From Acidobacteriota bacterium (lineage in GTDB: Bacteria > Acidobacteriota > JAAYUB01), in assembly GCA_016935015.1 (NCBI GenBank), contig JAFGRT010000201.1, forward strand, positions 1 through 56,022: a DNA stretch of 56,022 nucleotides, read 5' to 3'. The notes beneath the pieces are model-generated. The model did no database searches, had not been told where the DNA came from, and was given only the letters and a program-made list of their open reading frames with translations. A program made the position numbers and the translations under genes. Positions 25,630 through 32,823 of this stretch are shown piece after piece. Within the stretch, counting starts at the first letter, position 1; every line of letters starts with the position of its first letter.

Positions 25630-25918
25630 TCAACGGAGAAATGCGTTCATCACATCTCTTTGACCAATGGTCCAGGACGCGGGATTTGTTGAGGCCTTCT
25701 TTGCGAGCATGGGCGCGCCAGTGATGGCGCCTGTTGCGGACAGTCGTACCCGGCTGTGGCTGCAGGATGGGCGGCTCGTTATGTGAACCGGTTCGATACA
25801 GGCTGAACAGACGACCGGCTCCCCTTGCCAGGAGCTATCTTGAAAGGCAAAGTGAAGCTGAGTGCCTTTGGAGGGGTGTTTACTTTTTCGCTGGAGAGAA
25901 CAGGGTGAGAGGTTCGTT
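25630..25918 (+). other. Long leader of the peptide-sensing operon, with hairpin
   Basis: The 547-base gap 25372-25918 has no convincing gene. Its right half would be the operon leader. A perfect stem AAAGGCA/TGCCTTT (25843-25849 with 25863-25869, 13-base loop) ends about 50 bases before the start codon and is followed by a T-rich stretch, so it could act as an attenuator. A 27-codon frame at 25641-25724 has poor spacing to its purine-rich site and is probably not a gene. Confidence 0.3.
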
Positions 25919-27616
25919 ATGACTCCCGACGGCGTAACGCGCGGCTATCTTCGAAACGTCGGAAGGCGCTGGGTCCTTCCGGCGGCCGGGATTTGTCTCA
26001 CCCTGGTCGTCGTGGCGTGCCATGCGACACGCGACATGGCGCCGGCGGATCGTTCGCCCAAGGCCGGTGGCGTTTTTCGGTACAGTCTGTCCTATCTGCC
26101 GGAAACACTGGATCCTCGAGAATTGTTGTTCAACCAGGACCGGCAGGTGGCTGCCCTGATTTATGAAGGTCTCGTGGGTTTTGGCGAGGATCCGGACGAA
26201 ATCCGACCGTTGCTGGCGGAATCATGGGAAGTCCAGGCGGATGGTTGCAGCTGGATTTTTAACCTGCGTCCGGACGTGTATTTTCAGGATGATCCATGCT
26301 TTCCCGATGGCCAGGGGCGGCAAGTGGTGGCGGCCGATGTGGAATACTCCATTGGGCGCCTGGCCGCGGAAGAAACGGCCTGGAATCTACTGGCCGGCAA
26401 GATTGTCGGATTTGACGAATTCGAGAGGGGTGCCGCAGACCGGATCACCGGCATCACGGTTCTGGGCGAACGAAGACTGCGTTTCGATCTGGTGAGAGCG
26501 GATGCCACATTTTTGAAAATACTGGCTACCGGCGCCGCCTATATCCTTCCATCAGAAGCGATCCGTCATTATGGTGCCGCCTTTCGACAGCATCCGGTCG
26601 GGACCGGGCCGTTCCGAATGGCCCGCTGGCGGCCGCTGCAGGAAATCCTGCTGGTTCGTAACGATCATTACTGGCAGCGGGATACCGCAAACTGTGGCCT
26701 GCCCTACCTGGAGGCCATAGAGATCCGGCAGGCGGCAAATTTTTCCCAGATTTTCTCCGGCTTTCTGAAAGGGGAAAACTACCTGCTCGAGGTGAACGAG
26801 AAATTTTTCCATACCCAGGTTTTGCCTGTTCTGGAAAAGGAAAAATATGATACACTGATTTGCTCCTGCGGCCTTTCATGCCGATTCTTCGGCTTCGCCA
26901 TGGATCTCGATTCCCCGTTCAGCCGGTATGCCGACGTACGACGGGCTGTAGGTCTGGCCTTTGACCGGGCCCGGCTGGCCGATCTTCTGCCGGGAATGTA
27001 TTACCACCCTCCCGCGACCCTGGTCCCCATGTTGCGACCGGACGACCCTGCGGCCGGCAAAACCGACTACGATCCACAACTGGCCGGAGAATTGTTCCGC
27101 CGCCATGTCCGGGAACTTTCGGATTACCGTACTCTGCGGATCGCGTCCAATCTCGAATATCCGAGCCTGGGTGTATTGCGCCAATCCCTGGCGCCGCTTG
27201 GCATTCACCTCGAATTCAGCATTCGTGAAGTGGCATACTACGACTCGCTTACCAGGGATCGTCCGGACCTGTTGCGGGTCAGTTTCGTGCCTTGCCTGCC
27301 TGACCCCACCCAATACTATCTGCTGTTCTATTCCAGGAGCCCAGCCCATATCAACCTCACGGCATATGCCAACCCCCGTTTCGATCTTATTCTGGAAGAA
27401 TCTCTGATTGAGTCGGATCCGGCCCGGCGCCGCGAATTGTTTGAACAGTTGGAGGAGATTCTGAGGCAGGATTGCCCGGTGATACAGATCAGCCATGCCA
27501 ATCCCCGGTATCTCGTCATGCCGTCTTTTGTGCACGGGGTGAAACTCTATTTTGTATATCCGGATTTCACGGAAGTCTGGCTGGAACAGGAGGGCGGGAA
27601 TCATATTCAGCATTAA
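25919..27616 (+). CDS. Lipoprotein peptide-binding protein (SBP_bac_5 family)
   Basis: 565 residues. An N-terminal signal ends in the lipobox VVAC, with the lipidated Cys at about 34, so it is anchored in the envelope. The rest is the family 5 solute-binding fold of peptide/nickel transporters: GGVFRYSLSYLPETLDP near the start, ALIYEGLVGF, a WEVQADGCSWIFNLRPDV strand and HPVGTGPFRMARW. No permease or ATPase genes are nearby. Instead the next two genes encode a sensor kinase and its regulator, and the kinase frame overlaps this gene, so the protein probably works as a periplasmic ligand sensor and not as a transport component. ATG 25919 follows GAGAGG; an upstream in-frame start lacks the clean signal peptide. 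Confidence 0.88.
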   Translation: MTPDGVTRGYLRNVGRRWVLPAAGICLTLVVVACHATRDMAPADRSPKAGGVFRYSLSYLPETLDPRELLFNQDRQVAALIYEGLVGFGEDPDEIRPLLAESWEVQADGCSWIFNLRPDVYFQDDPCFPDGQGRQVVAADVEYSIGRLAAEETAWNLLAGKIVGFDEFERGAADRITGITVLGERRLRFDLVRADATFLKILATGAAYILPSEAIRHYGAAFRQHPVGTGPFRMARWRPLQEILLVRNDHYWQRDTANCGLPYLEAIEIRQAANFSQIFSGFLKGENYLLEVNEKFFHTQVLPVLEKEKYDTLICSCGLSCRFFGFAMDLDSPFSRYADVRRAVGLAFDRARLADLLPGMYYHPPATLVPMLRPDDPAAGKTDYDPQLAGELFRRHVRELSDYRTLRIASNLEYPSLGVLRQSLAPLGIHLEFSIREVAYYDSLTRDRPDLLRVSFVPCLPDPTQYYLLFYSRSPAHINLTAYANPRFDLILEESLIESDPARRRELFEQLEEILRQDCPVIQISHANPRYLVMPSFVHGVKLYFVYPDFTEVWLEQEGGNHIQH

Positions 27617-29429
27617 ACGCAAATTTTTGTTGTTTGTGGCCGGATATACCCTGCTGTTGTGCGGCGGGATTCTCGCTTATTTCCTGAGCGACGGATATCA
27701 TGATATCCGACGGCGGTCTCGTCAGGACATCGCCCATCTCTCTGGAGTATTGGCCCAGTTGCTCCGGAAGGAAGTACAGGATTGCACAGCCGAGCTGACC
27801 GGCTTCCGTACGACACTGGTGCTGACGGCGGCCGATCAGTCGCAGTGGGACGAAGTGTCGGTGCAACTGATTCAGGAATACGTGGGGAGCTACCCTTACA
27901 AATATGCGGCCTTCATGCTGGTCGATCTGGAATCCGACGTCATGGACACATTTCGACCGGTGATGGAACTGGGGGAAATCCAATTGCTGCGGCAGCAGGG
28001 AAACGTTCCCGCCTCGTTGGTGATGCTGAGCCGACGCTTCCGGCCGGCAACAATGGCGGTAACGGATCAGCCGGAACTGGGGCTTGTGACGGATTCGGAC
28101 ACACTCCGCTTTCTCCTGCCGGTGGGTAATGATCACCCGAACAAATACCTGGCTGTAGAAGTTTTTCTCGATTATATCGTGTCACAAAGTGTGGAAAAAC
28201 TGGCATTGCCACCGGAGCATTCCCTCCTTGTGGCCAATGAGCAGGGTGTTATCCTGCTGGCGGATGACATCACGTGGCTGCATCGGCGTCTGGACAGCGT
28301 CTTTCCCGGGCATACCGGGGTGCCGACTACCTGGTCTCCCCGGAAGGGATGGGGAGAGCATGAGGATGCCCTGCTCTATTGGCTGGGGTTGCCGCAACTG
28401 CGCCTTATGGCTGTGATACGTAAGGATCTGGGAACGGAATTGCGACAATGGTGGAACACGGCGCTGGGGATTTCCGTCTTCACTCTCTTCATGGCCGGTC
28501 TTGCCATGGGGACTATCTGGCTTTTATCGGAACGGATCGCCCGTTCGGTGGGACATGTATCCGAGGTAGCCCGGCGGGTGGCGGCCGGCGATTTTACCCA
28601 GAAAATCCAGCTGGACCGCAAGGATGAGCTGGGTGTGCTCATAGAATCCTTCAATCATATGACCGAGAAGTTACAACTTAGTTATCGGGAATTGCAAACC
28701 GTCAACCAGGAATTGGCCGCTAAAATCCAGGAATTGAGCCGCACGCGCAGGAAGCTTTCTCGGAAAGAGCGACTGGCGGTGCTGGGTGAGGCCATCTCCA
28801 AGATATCACATGAAATACAGAACAAGATCGGCGGCGTCAGTGTCTGGGTGCAAAACCTGGAGCGGTATACGGCCGCCGATGAAAAGGCGCAGTTGTACAT
28901 TCATGAACTGAAAGAGGCCCAGGCGGCGTTTCTGGACATGCTGGTCAATTTTAAAAGATTCTACCGTGAACCAGTGCTGCAGAAAGAAAAGGTCCACTGG
29001 CCGGAACTGCTGGACGAGTCGCTCCGTCATCTACGTCTGGAGATCGAATCCAAGGATTTGCGGGTGGTGCGAAACGAAACGGAAGAACTGGTTGACCTGC
29101 AGGCGGACCCGCGACAACTGATGGACGCCATGGTGAACATCCTGCTGAACGCTGTCTATTTTTCCCCGGCCGGGGGGCGGCTCTACCTGCACCTTTGCCG
29201 GCGGGGAAGGTGGACGATTCTGTCGGTAAAGGATGAGGGGCCGGGGATCCCGGCCGGTTCCGCCAAGCGTCTGTTTACGCCGTTTTACAGCACCAAGCCC
29301 AGCGGCAGCGGACTCGGTCTGGCCATTGTGCACAACATTGTTCGGGTGCATGGCGGCCGGATTCGTGCGCGGAACCGGCCCCGCAGCGGCGCCTGCTTCG
29401 AAATCTGGCTGCCCGGAGAAAAATCATGA
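27552..29429 (+). CDS. Membrane sensor histidine kinase (HAMP, coiled coil)
   Basis: Up to 625 residues. An N-terminal membrane helix (KFLLFVAGYTLLLCGGILAY), a periplasmic sensor region of about 250 residues, a second helix (LGISVFTLFMAGLAMGTIWL), a HAMP linker, a coiled coil and the kinase core follow. The H-box ISKISHEIQNKIGG has its His at 420 (counting from 27552). N, G1 and G2 boxes are intact (NILLNAVYF, DEGPGIP, GSGLGLAIV). The start is uncertain: TTG 27552 is the only standard start before the first helix and lies inside the lipoprotein gene, whereas an AGGAGG at 27588-27593 points to initiation near 27600-27605, where only ATC and ATA codons occur. The stop overlaps the regulator start by 4 bases. 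Confidence 0.88.
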   Translation: MYIRISRKSGWNRRAGIIFSIKRKFLLFVAGYTLLLCGGILAYFLSDGYHDIRRRSRQDIAHLSGVLAQLLRKEVQDCTAELTGFRTTLVLTAADQSQWDEVSVQLIQEYVGSYPYKYAAFMLVDLESDVMDTFRPVMELGEIQLLRQQGNVPASLVMLSRRFRPATMAVTDQPELGLVTDSDTLRFLLPVGNDHPNKYLAVEVFLDYIVSQSVEKLALPPEHSLLVANEQGVILLADDITWLHRRLDSVFPGHTGVPTTWSPRKGWGEHEDALLYWLGLPQLRLMAVIRKDLGTELRQWWNTALGISVFTLFMAGLAMGTIWLLSERIARSVGHVSEVARRVAAGDFTQKIQLDRKDELGVLIESFNHMTEKLQLSYRELQTVNQELAAKIQELSRTRRKLSRKERLAVLGEAISKISHEIQNKIGGVSVWVQNLERYTAADEKAQLYIHELKEAQAAFLDMLVNFKRFYREPVLQKEKVHWPELLDESLRHLRLEIESKDLRVVRNETEELVDLQADPRQLMDAMVNILLNAVYFSPAGGRLYLHLCRRGRWTILSVKDEGPGIPAGSAKRLFTPFYSTKPSGSGLGLAIVHNIVRVHGGRIRARNRPRSGACFEIWLPGEKS

Positions 29430-30823
29430 ACATTCTGCTGGTCGATGATGAGGCTTCCATCCGGCGGGGAATCGCCGCCTTCCTGGAGATGGAGGAGCAT
29501 GACGTCACCGAGGCCTCTTCCGGCATGGAGGCGTTACGCTGCTGTCAGTCGGGGCGCTTCGACCTGGTGATCTCCGACGTGCGCATGCCGGAGATGGACG
29601 GGCTGCGCCTGCTGACCAGTCTGCGGGAACAGGGCCTGGATATCCCGGTCATCATCATGACGGCCTACGCCACAGTGGAGGATGCCGTGAAGGCTGTCCG
29701 GCAGGGAGCCGATGATTATCTCACCAAACCTCTGAATCTGGATGAATTGCAGGTGAAGATTCAACGGCTGGAGTGGAAACTGGATCTGGTCCGGGAAAAC
29801 CGGCAGCTGCGTGAACGGCTGGGACAGCTGGAATTTCCCGATATGATTGGGATCAGCAAGGCCATGCGGGACGTCCAGCATGCCATCGCCCGTGTGGCCC
29901 AGGACCCCGATGTATCGGTCATGATCTGCGGCGAGAGCGGAACGGGCAAGGAGTTGGCGGCCCGGGCGGTCCATACCCGCAGTCCCCGGCGGGAAGAGCG
30001 TTTTCTGGCCATCAACTGTGGCGCCTTTTCCGAGGATCTGCTGGCCAGCGAGCTCTTTGGTTACCGTCAAGGAGCGTTTACCGGGGCTGTCCGGGACAAG
30101 GAGGGCATTTTCCGGGCGGCGCATCGGGGAACGCTTTTTCTCGATGAAGTGGGGGAGATGAGCCCGGGTATGCAGACCAAATTGTTGCGGGTCTTACAGG
30201 AACGGTGTGTCCAGCCGGTCGGTGCGACCGATTCCGTGGCGGTGGATGTGCGGATCATCGGCGCATCCAACAAGGATTTGTGGGGGCTGACGCGCACCGG
30301 GGCCTTCCGCGAAGACCTTTACTATCGACTCAATGTAGTGGAAATTCAATTACCCCCCTTGCGCGAACATCCCGAAGACATTCCGATGCTTATCGAGCAT
30401 TACTTGAGGCTGTATGGCGAAAGCCGCCAGACACCGTTGCGTTTCGCCCGGTCAACATACCGGTTTCTGCAATCCTACCCCTGGCCGGGCAATGTCCGCG
30501 AACTGGAGAACATGGTGCGAATGCTCCTGGTGACCTGCGAAGGGGAAACGGTCCGGCTGGAGGACTTGCCCCGCCAGCTGCGGCGAGCCGACATGGAAAG
30601 GATTACGGCGGAGAATGACGATTGGCTGGAGCTCGATTTCCGGACCGCTCAGCAAGGGGTCCTTCGCCGGTTTGAAGCGTATTACCTGCGCCATCATCTG
30701 GAGAAAAACGATGGCAACATCTCCCGGACCGCGGCCCGGATCGGTCTGTCGCGGGTGGCGCTGCACCGCAAACTCCGCGACCTGGACGACGTGGTATCCG
30801 GTGAGGCATCGTCTGCCAAATGA
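29426..30823 (+). CDS. NtrC-family sigma-54-dependent response regulator
   Basis: 465 residues in three parts. The receiver has D51 as phosphorylation site with T79 and K101. The AAA+ domain has Walker A GESGTGKE (169-176) and an intact GAFTGA loop (216-221), the element that touches sigma-54. The C-terminal Fis-type HTH includes NISRTAARIGLSRVALHRKL. Phosphorylated activators of this class bind upstream sites and remodel the sigma-54 holoenzyme with ATP. It overlaps the kinase gene by 4 bases, so the pair is cognate. A sigma-54 promoter and dyads lie within 240 bases downstream, making the next operon its likely target. Confidence 0.95.
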   Translation: MNILLVDDEASIRRGIAAFLEMEEHDVTEASSGMEALRCCQSGRFDLVISDVRMPEMDGLRLLTSLREQGLDIPVIIMTAYATVEDAVKAVRQGADDYLTKPLNLDELQVKIQRLEWKLDLVRENRQLRERLGQLEFPDMIGISKAMRDVQHAIARVAQDPDVSVMICGESGTGKELAARAVHTRSPRREERFLAINCGAFSEDLLASELFGYRQGAFTGAVRDKEGIFRAAHRGTLFLDEVGEMSPGMQTKLLRVLQERCVQPVGATDSVAVDVRIIGASNKDLWGLTRTGAFREDLYYRLNVVEIQLPPLREHPEDIPMLIEHYLRLYGESRQTPLRFARSTYRFLQSYPWPGNVRELENMVRMLLVTCEGETVRLEDLPRQLRRADMERITAENDDWLELDFRTAQQGVLRRFEAYYLRHHLEKNDGNISRTAARIGLSRVALHRKLRDLDDVVSGEASSAK

Positions 30824-30825
30824 AG

Positions 30826-30850
30826 TGTAAATCCAGATTTACAATGTAAA
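30826..30850. promoter_or_regulatory. Overlapping dyads, candidate activator-binding site
   Basis: TGTAAAT-CCAG-ATTTACA (30826-30843) is a perfect dyad with 7-base arms. Its right arm forms a second perfect dyad, TTTACA-A-TGTAAA (30838-30850). So three half-sites of one motif are packed in 25 bases, about 170-190 bases upstream of the sigma-54 promoter. That is the usual distance and style for an NtrC-type enhancer site. A role in ending transcription of the regulator gene is less likely as the stem is A+T rich with no T-run. Confidence 0.5.
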
Positions 30851-30891
30851 GCCCCGGCGACACCCGCACATTCAGTTCACAAACCATTTAT

Positions 30892-30907
30892 TTATAAAAT
30901 TTTATAA
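30892..30907. repeat. 16-base perfect palindrome
   Basis: TTATAAAATTTTATAA reads the same on both strands and lies between the candidate enhancer and the sigma-54 promoter. Being all A/T it may mark a bend site (for example for IHF-like looping) or be chance. Confidence 0.4.
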
Positions 30908-31017
30908 TATTGCTGACGGGGGAGTGTAACCCTCTCTTCATGCGGGCGCTGGGCACCCTTTGTCATTTTGATTTCTTAAACTATTGAAAAGAAAGAATAA
31001 AAAAGAAATTGCCTGCC

Positions 31018-31033
31018 TGGCATAACGTTTGCC
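31018..31033 (+). promoter_or_regulatory. Sigma-54 promoter for the receiver/dockerin operon
   Basis: TGGCATAACGTTTGCC matches the -24/-12 consensus TGGCAC-N5-TTGC with the invariant GG (31019-31020) and GC (31031-31032) exactly 10 bases apart. The predicted transcription start is near 31044, 24 bases before the ATG at 31068, and a GGGAG ribosome site fits between. It directly follows the NtrC-family gene. Confidence 0.65.
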
Positions 31034-31067
31034 ATGGAACGGTCTATCTCAGTGAAGGGAGCCGTTC

Positions 31068-31493
31068 ATGGCCGATGGAAACGACGACAGGACGGGCAGA
31101 GATCCTCGGCCGCGTGTGTTGATAGTGGATGCCGAGGAGAGCCGCCGTCGCGGGATCTGTTTTGCACTGAGCGAAACAGTGCCGGTGATCAGGGATACTG
31201 CCAGCCCCGTCGAGGCCTTGAAATGGTTGAAGGAAGAAGACTTCGATCTGATTCTGACGGATATCCATTTTCCGGTCATGGACGGGATGCAGGCGGTGAC
31301 CCTGTTTCGGTTGACCTGTCCCCGTGCGCACCTGGTGATCCTGACCAGTTTCATGAATTCCACCCTCCGCCAGCGCCTGCAAGAGATGGGCATTCGATCG
31401 ATCACTGAATCCCCTTTCGCCATACAAGAACTCCGTGACGAGATCATGGCCTTGTTCACCGGGCAAAATCACACATCCGAGGAGATCATATGA
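31068..31493 (+). CDS. Receiver-only response regulator with altered Lys site
   Basis: 141 residues consisting of one CheY-like receiver domain (about 15-130). The acidic residue D21 and phospho-acceptor D65 in ILTDIHFP are present, and a Thr follows in VILTSF, but the conserved Lys before the last strand turn is replaced (ITESPF in place of xxKPF). It may be phosphorylated poorly or signal without phosphate. There is no DNA-binding domain. It is first in the operon behind the sigma-54 promoter, and its stop overlaps the start of the dockerin protein gene by 4 bases. A single-domain regulator translationally coupled to an exported protein is odd. Confidence 0.85.
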   Translation: MADGNDDRTGRDPRPRVLIVDAEESRRRGICFALSETVPVIRDTASPVEALKWLKEEDFDLILTDIHFPVMDGMQAVTLFRLTCPRAHLVILTSFMNSTLRQRLQEMGIRSITESPFAIQELRDEIMALFTGQNHTSEEII

Positions 31494-32701
31494 AATCCAG
31501 ACATGTATGCATGATGGTCCTGTTTGTTTCGTCGGTGATCTGGACGTGGGCGGCATCGCCCAATTTGCTGGTCCACCACCATGTCGTGGATGACACCGCG
31601 GCCGGCTGTGATCAGGACGGGATTGCCGATTACGGCGAGGTGGTTCAATTCCTGCTGTACATTGACAACCGTGGCGATGCCGACGCCACCGATGTGTGGG
31701 TGTCCCTCACGGCGGCGGATTGCCTGATCAGCGGCAAGGTGTCGCTGGGGACCATCGCCGCCGGCCAGGTGGCGGTGGAAGTGTGGTTCGATGTGGAAGT
31801 CAGCGACACGGTCCCTTGTCCCGCTGAAGACTGGGAATTCGAGGCCAGCCTGACCTGCCATGAAACGGGCACAACCCTCGAGCCATTCTATGAAACCGTG
31901 AACGCGGACTGGCGTATGTCCATATTTTTCGATGATATGGAATGCGCCGGCGACGGCGGCTGGACGCATTCCGCCGGGGTCGGCAGCGACGATTGGCAGA
32001 AAGTGACCACCTCCGCCCATTCACCGGTGCAGAGCTGGTTCAGTGCCGATTACCCCTCCGCCAAAGACGTCTATCTGGTGACCCCGGCCCTGTCTCTCTA
32101 CGACAGCGCGAAGATGAGTTTCTGGCACAAGCGCAACATGGAAGTTCAGGGGAACGAATGGGCGTACGACGGCTGTGTTCTGGAGATTTCGACAAATGGC
32201 GGGGGGACCTGGACAGACCTGGGCCCGGACGTACTGCAGGGTGGATACAGCCATACGGTGTTCGACTGGGCGGCGACCAATCCGCTGCACGGCCGGCCTG
32301 TATGGAGCGGCAATATGGATTGGACGCTGGTCAAGGTGGACCTCAGTGCCTACGCTCCGGGGGAAGCCCTGCTGCGTTTCCGGCTGGGCTGCGACGAACA
32401 GGAAACCGCCCCGGGGGAGGCCGGTTGGTGGATCGATGATGTCCGGATCGAGGAAGGACGCTACGACTGCCATCATCAGCCGTGCAGTTCCGACTGCACC
32501 TACGGGGATCTCGATTTCGACGGCTCTTGCGATGCCGACGACGTATTGCTGCTGGCCCACTATTTGGCCGGCAATCCGGCTGGATTCACCTGTGACGAGG
32601 CCTTTGGCGATCTGAACCGCAATGGTGGCGTCGATGGACATGACCTGATCATCCTGTTGAACTTCGTCTGTAACAATATCAGCATCATTCCTTTGCCGTA
32701 G
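31490..32701 (+). CDS. Secreted protein with C-terminal dockerin-like repeats
   Basis: 403 residues. A signal peptide ends near TWAAS. An N-terminal CARDB-like beta domain (about 25-140, with IDNRGDADATDVWVSL) is followed by a jelly-roll region of the immune-inhibitor A / MAM-like sort (SFWHKRN, WWIDDVRIE). The last 65 residues carry two calcium-loop repeats of dockerin type (GDLDFDGSCDADD and GDLNRNGGVDGHD). Dockerins classically bind cohesins; none is encoded in this window, and in many bacteria such C-termini occur on unrelated surface proteins. Coupled to the receiver gene and probably under sigma-54 control. The substrate or partner is unknown. Confidence 0.85.
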   Translation: MKSRHVCMMVLFVSSVIWTWAASPNLLVHHHVVDDTAAGCDQDGIADYGEVVQFLLYIDNRGDADATDVWVSLTAADCLISGKVSLGTIAAGQVAVEVWFDVEVSDTVPCPAEDWEFEASLTCHETGTTLEPFYETVNADWRMSIFFDDMECAGDGGWTHSAGVGSDDWQKVTTSAHSPVQSWFSADYPSAKDVYLVTPALSLYDSAKMSFWHKRNMEVQGNEWAYDGCVLEISTNGGGTWTDLGPDVLQGGYSHTVFDWAATNPLHGRPVWSGNMDWTLVKVDLSAYAPGEALLRFRLGCDEQETAPGEAGWWIDDVRIEEGRYDCHHQPCSSDCTYGDLDFDGSCDADDVLLLAHYLAGNPAGFTCDEAFGDLNRNGGVDGHDLIILLNFVCNNISIIPLP

Positions 32702-32823
32702 TTGCCGAAGATTACCGGTCGGCCCTGTATTCGGATCGTCCGGCGGCGATAAGGCCTACCGCCAGGAGCCCGGCTGGCAGAGGAGACTCGACCATACAAT
32801 ATCTCGATTCCAGGAGGTTAATA

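Noticed and set aside
25641-25724. 27-codon frame in the leader of the peptide-sensing operon
   Set aside because: The purine-rich GGAG is only 2 bases from the ATG, and the peptide has no recognisable feature.
25783-25806. tRNA T-arm-like GGTTCGATAC
   Set aside because: The flanking five bases do not pair and no acceptor, D or anticodon arms can be drawn around it.
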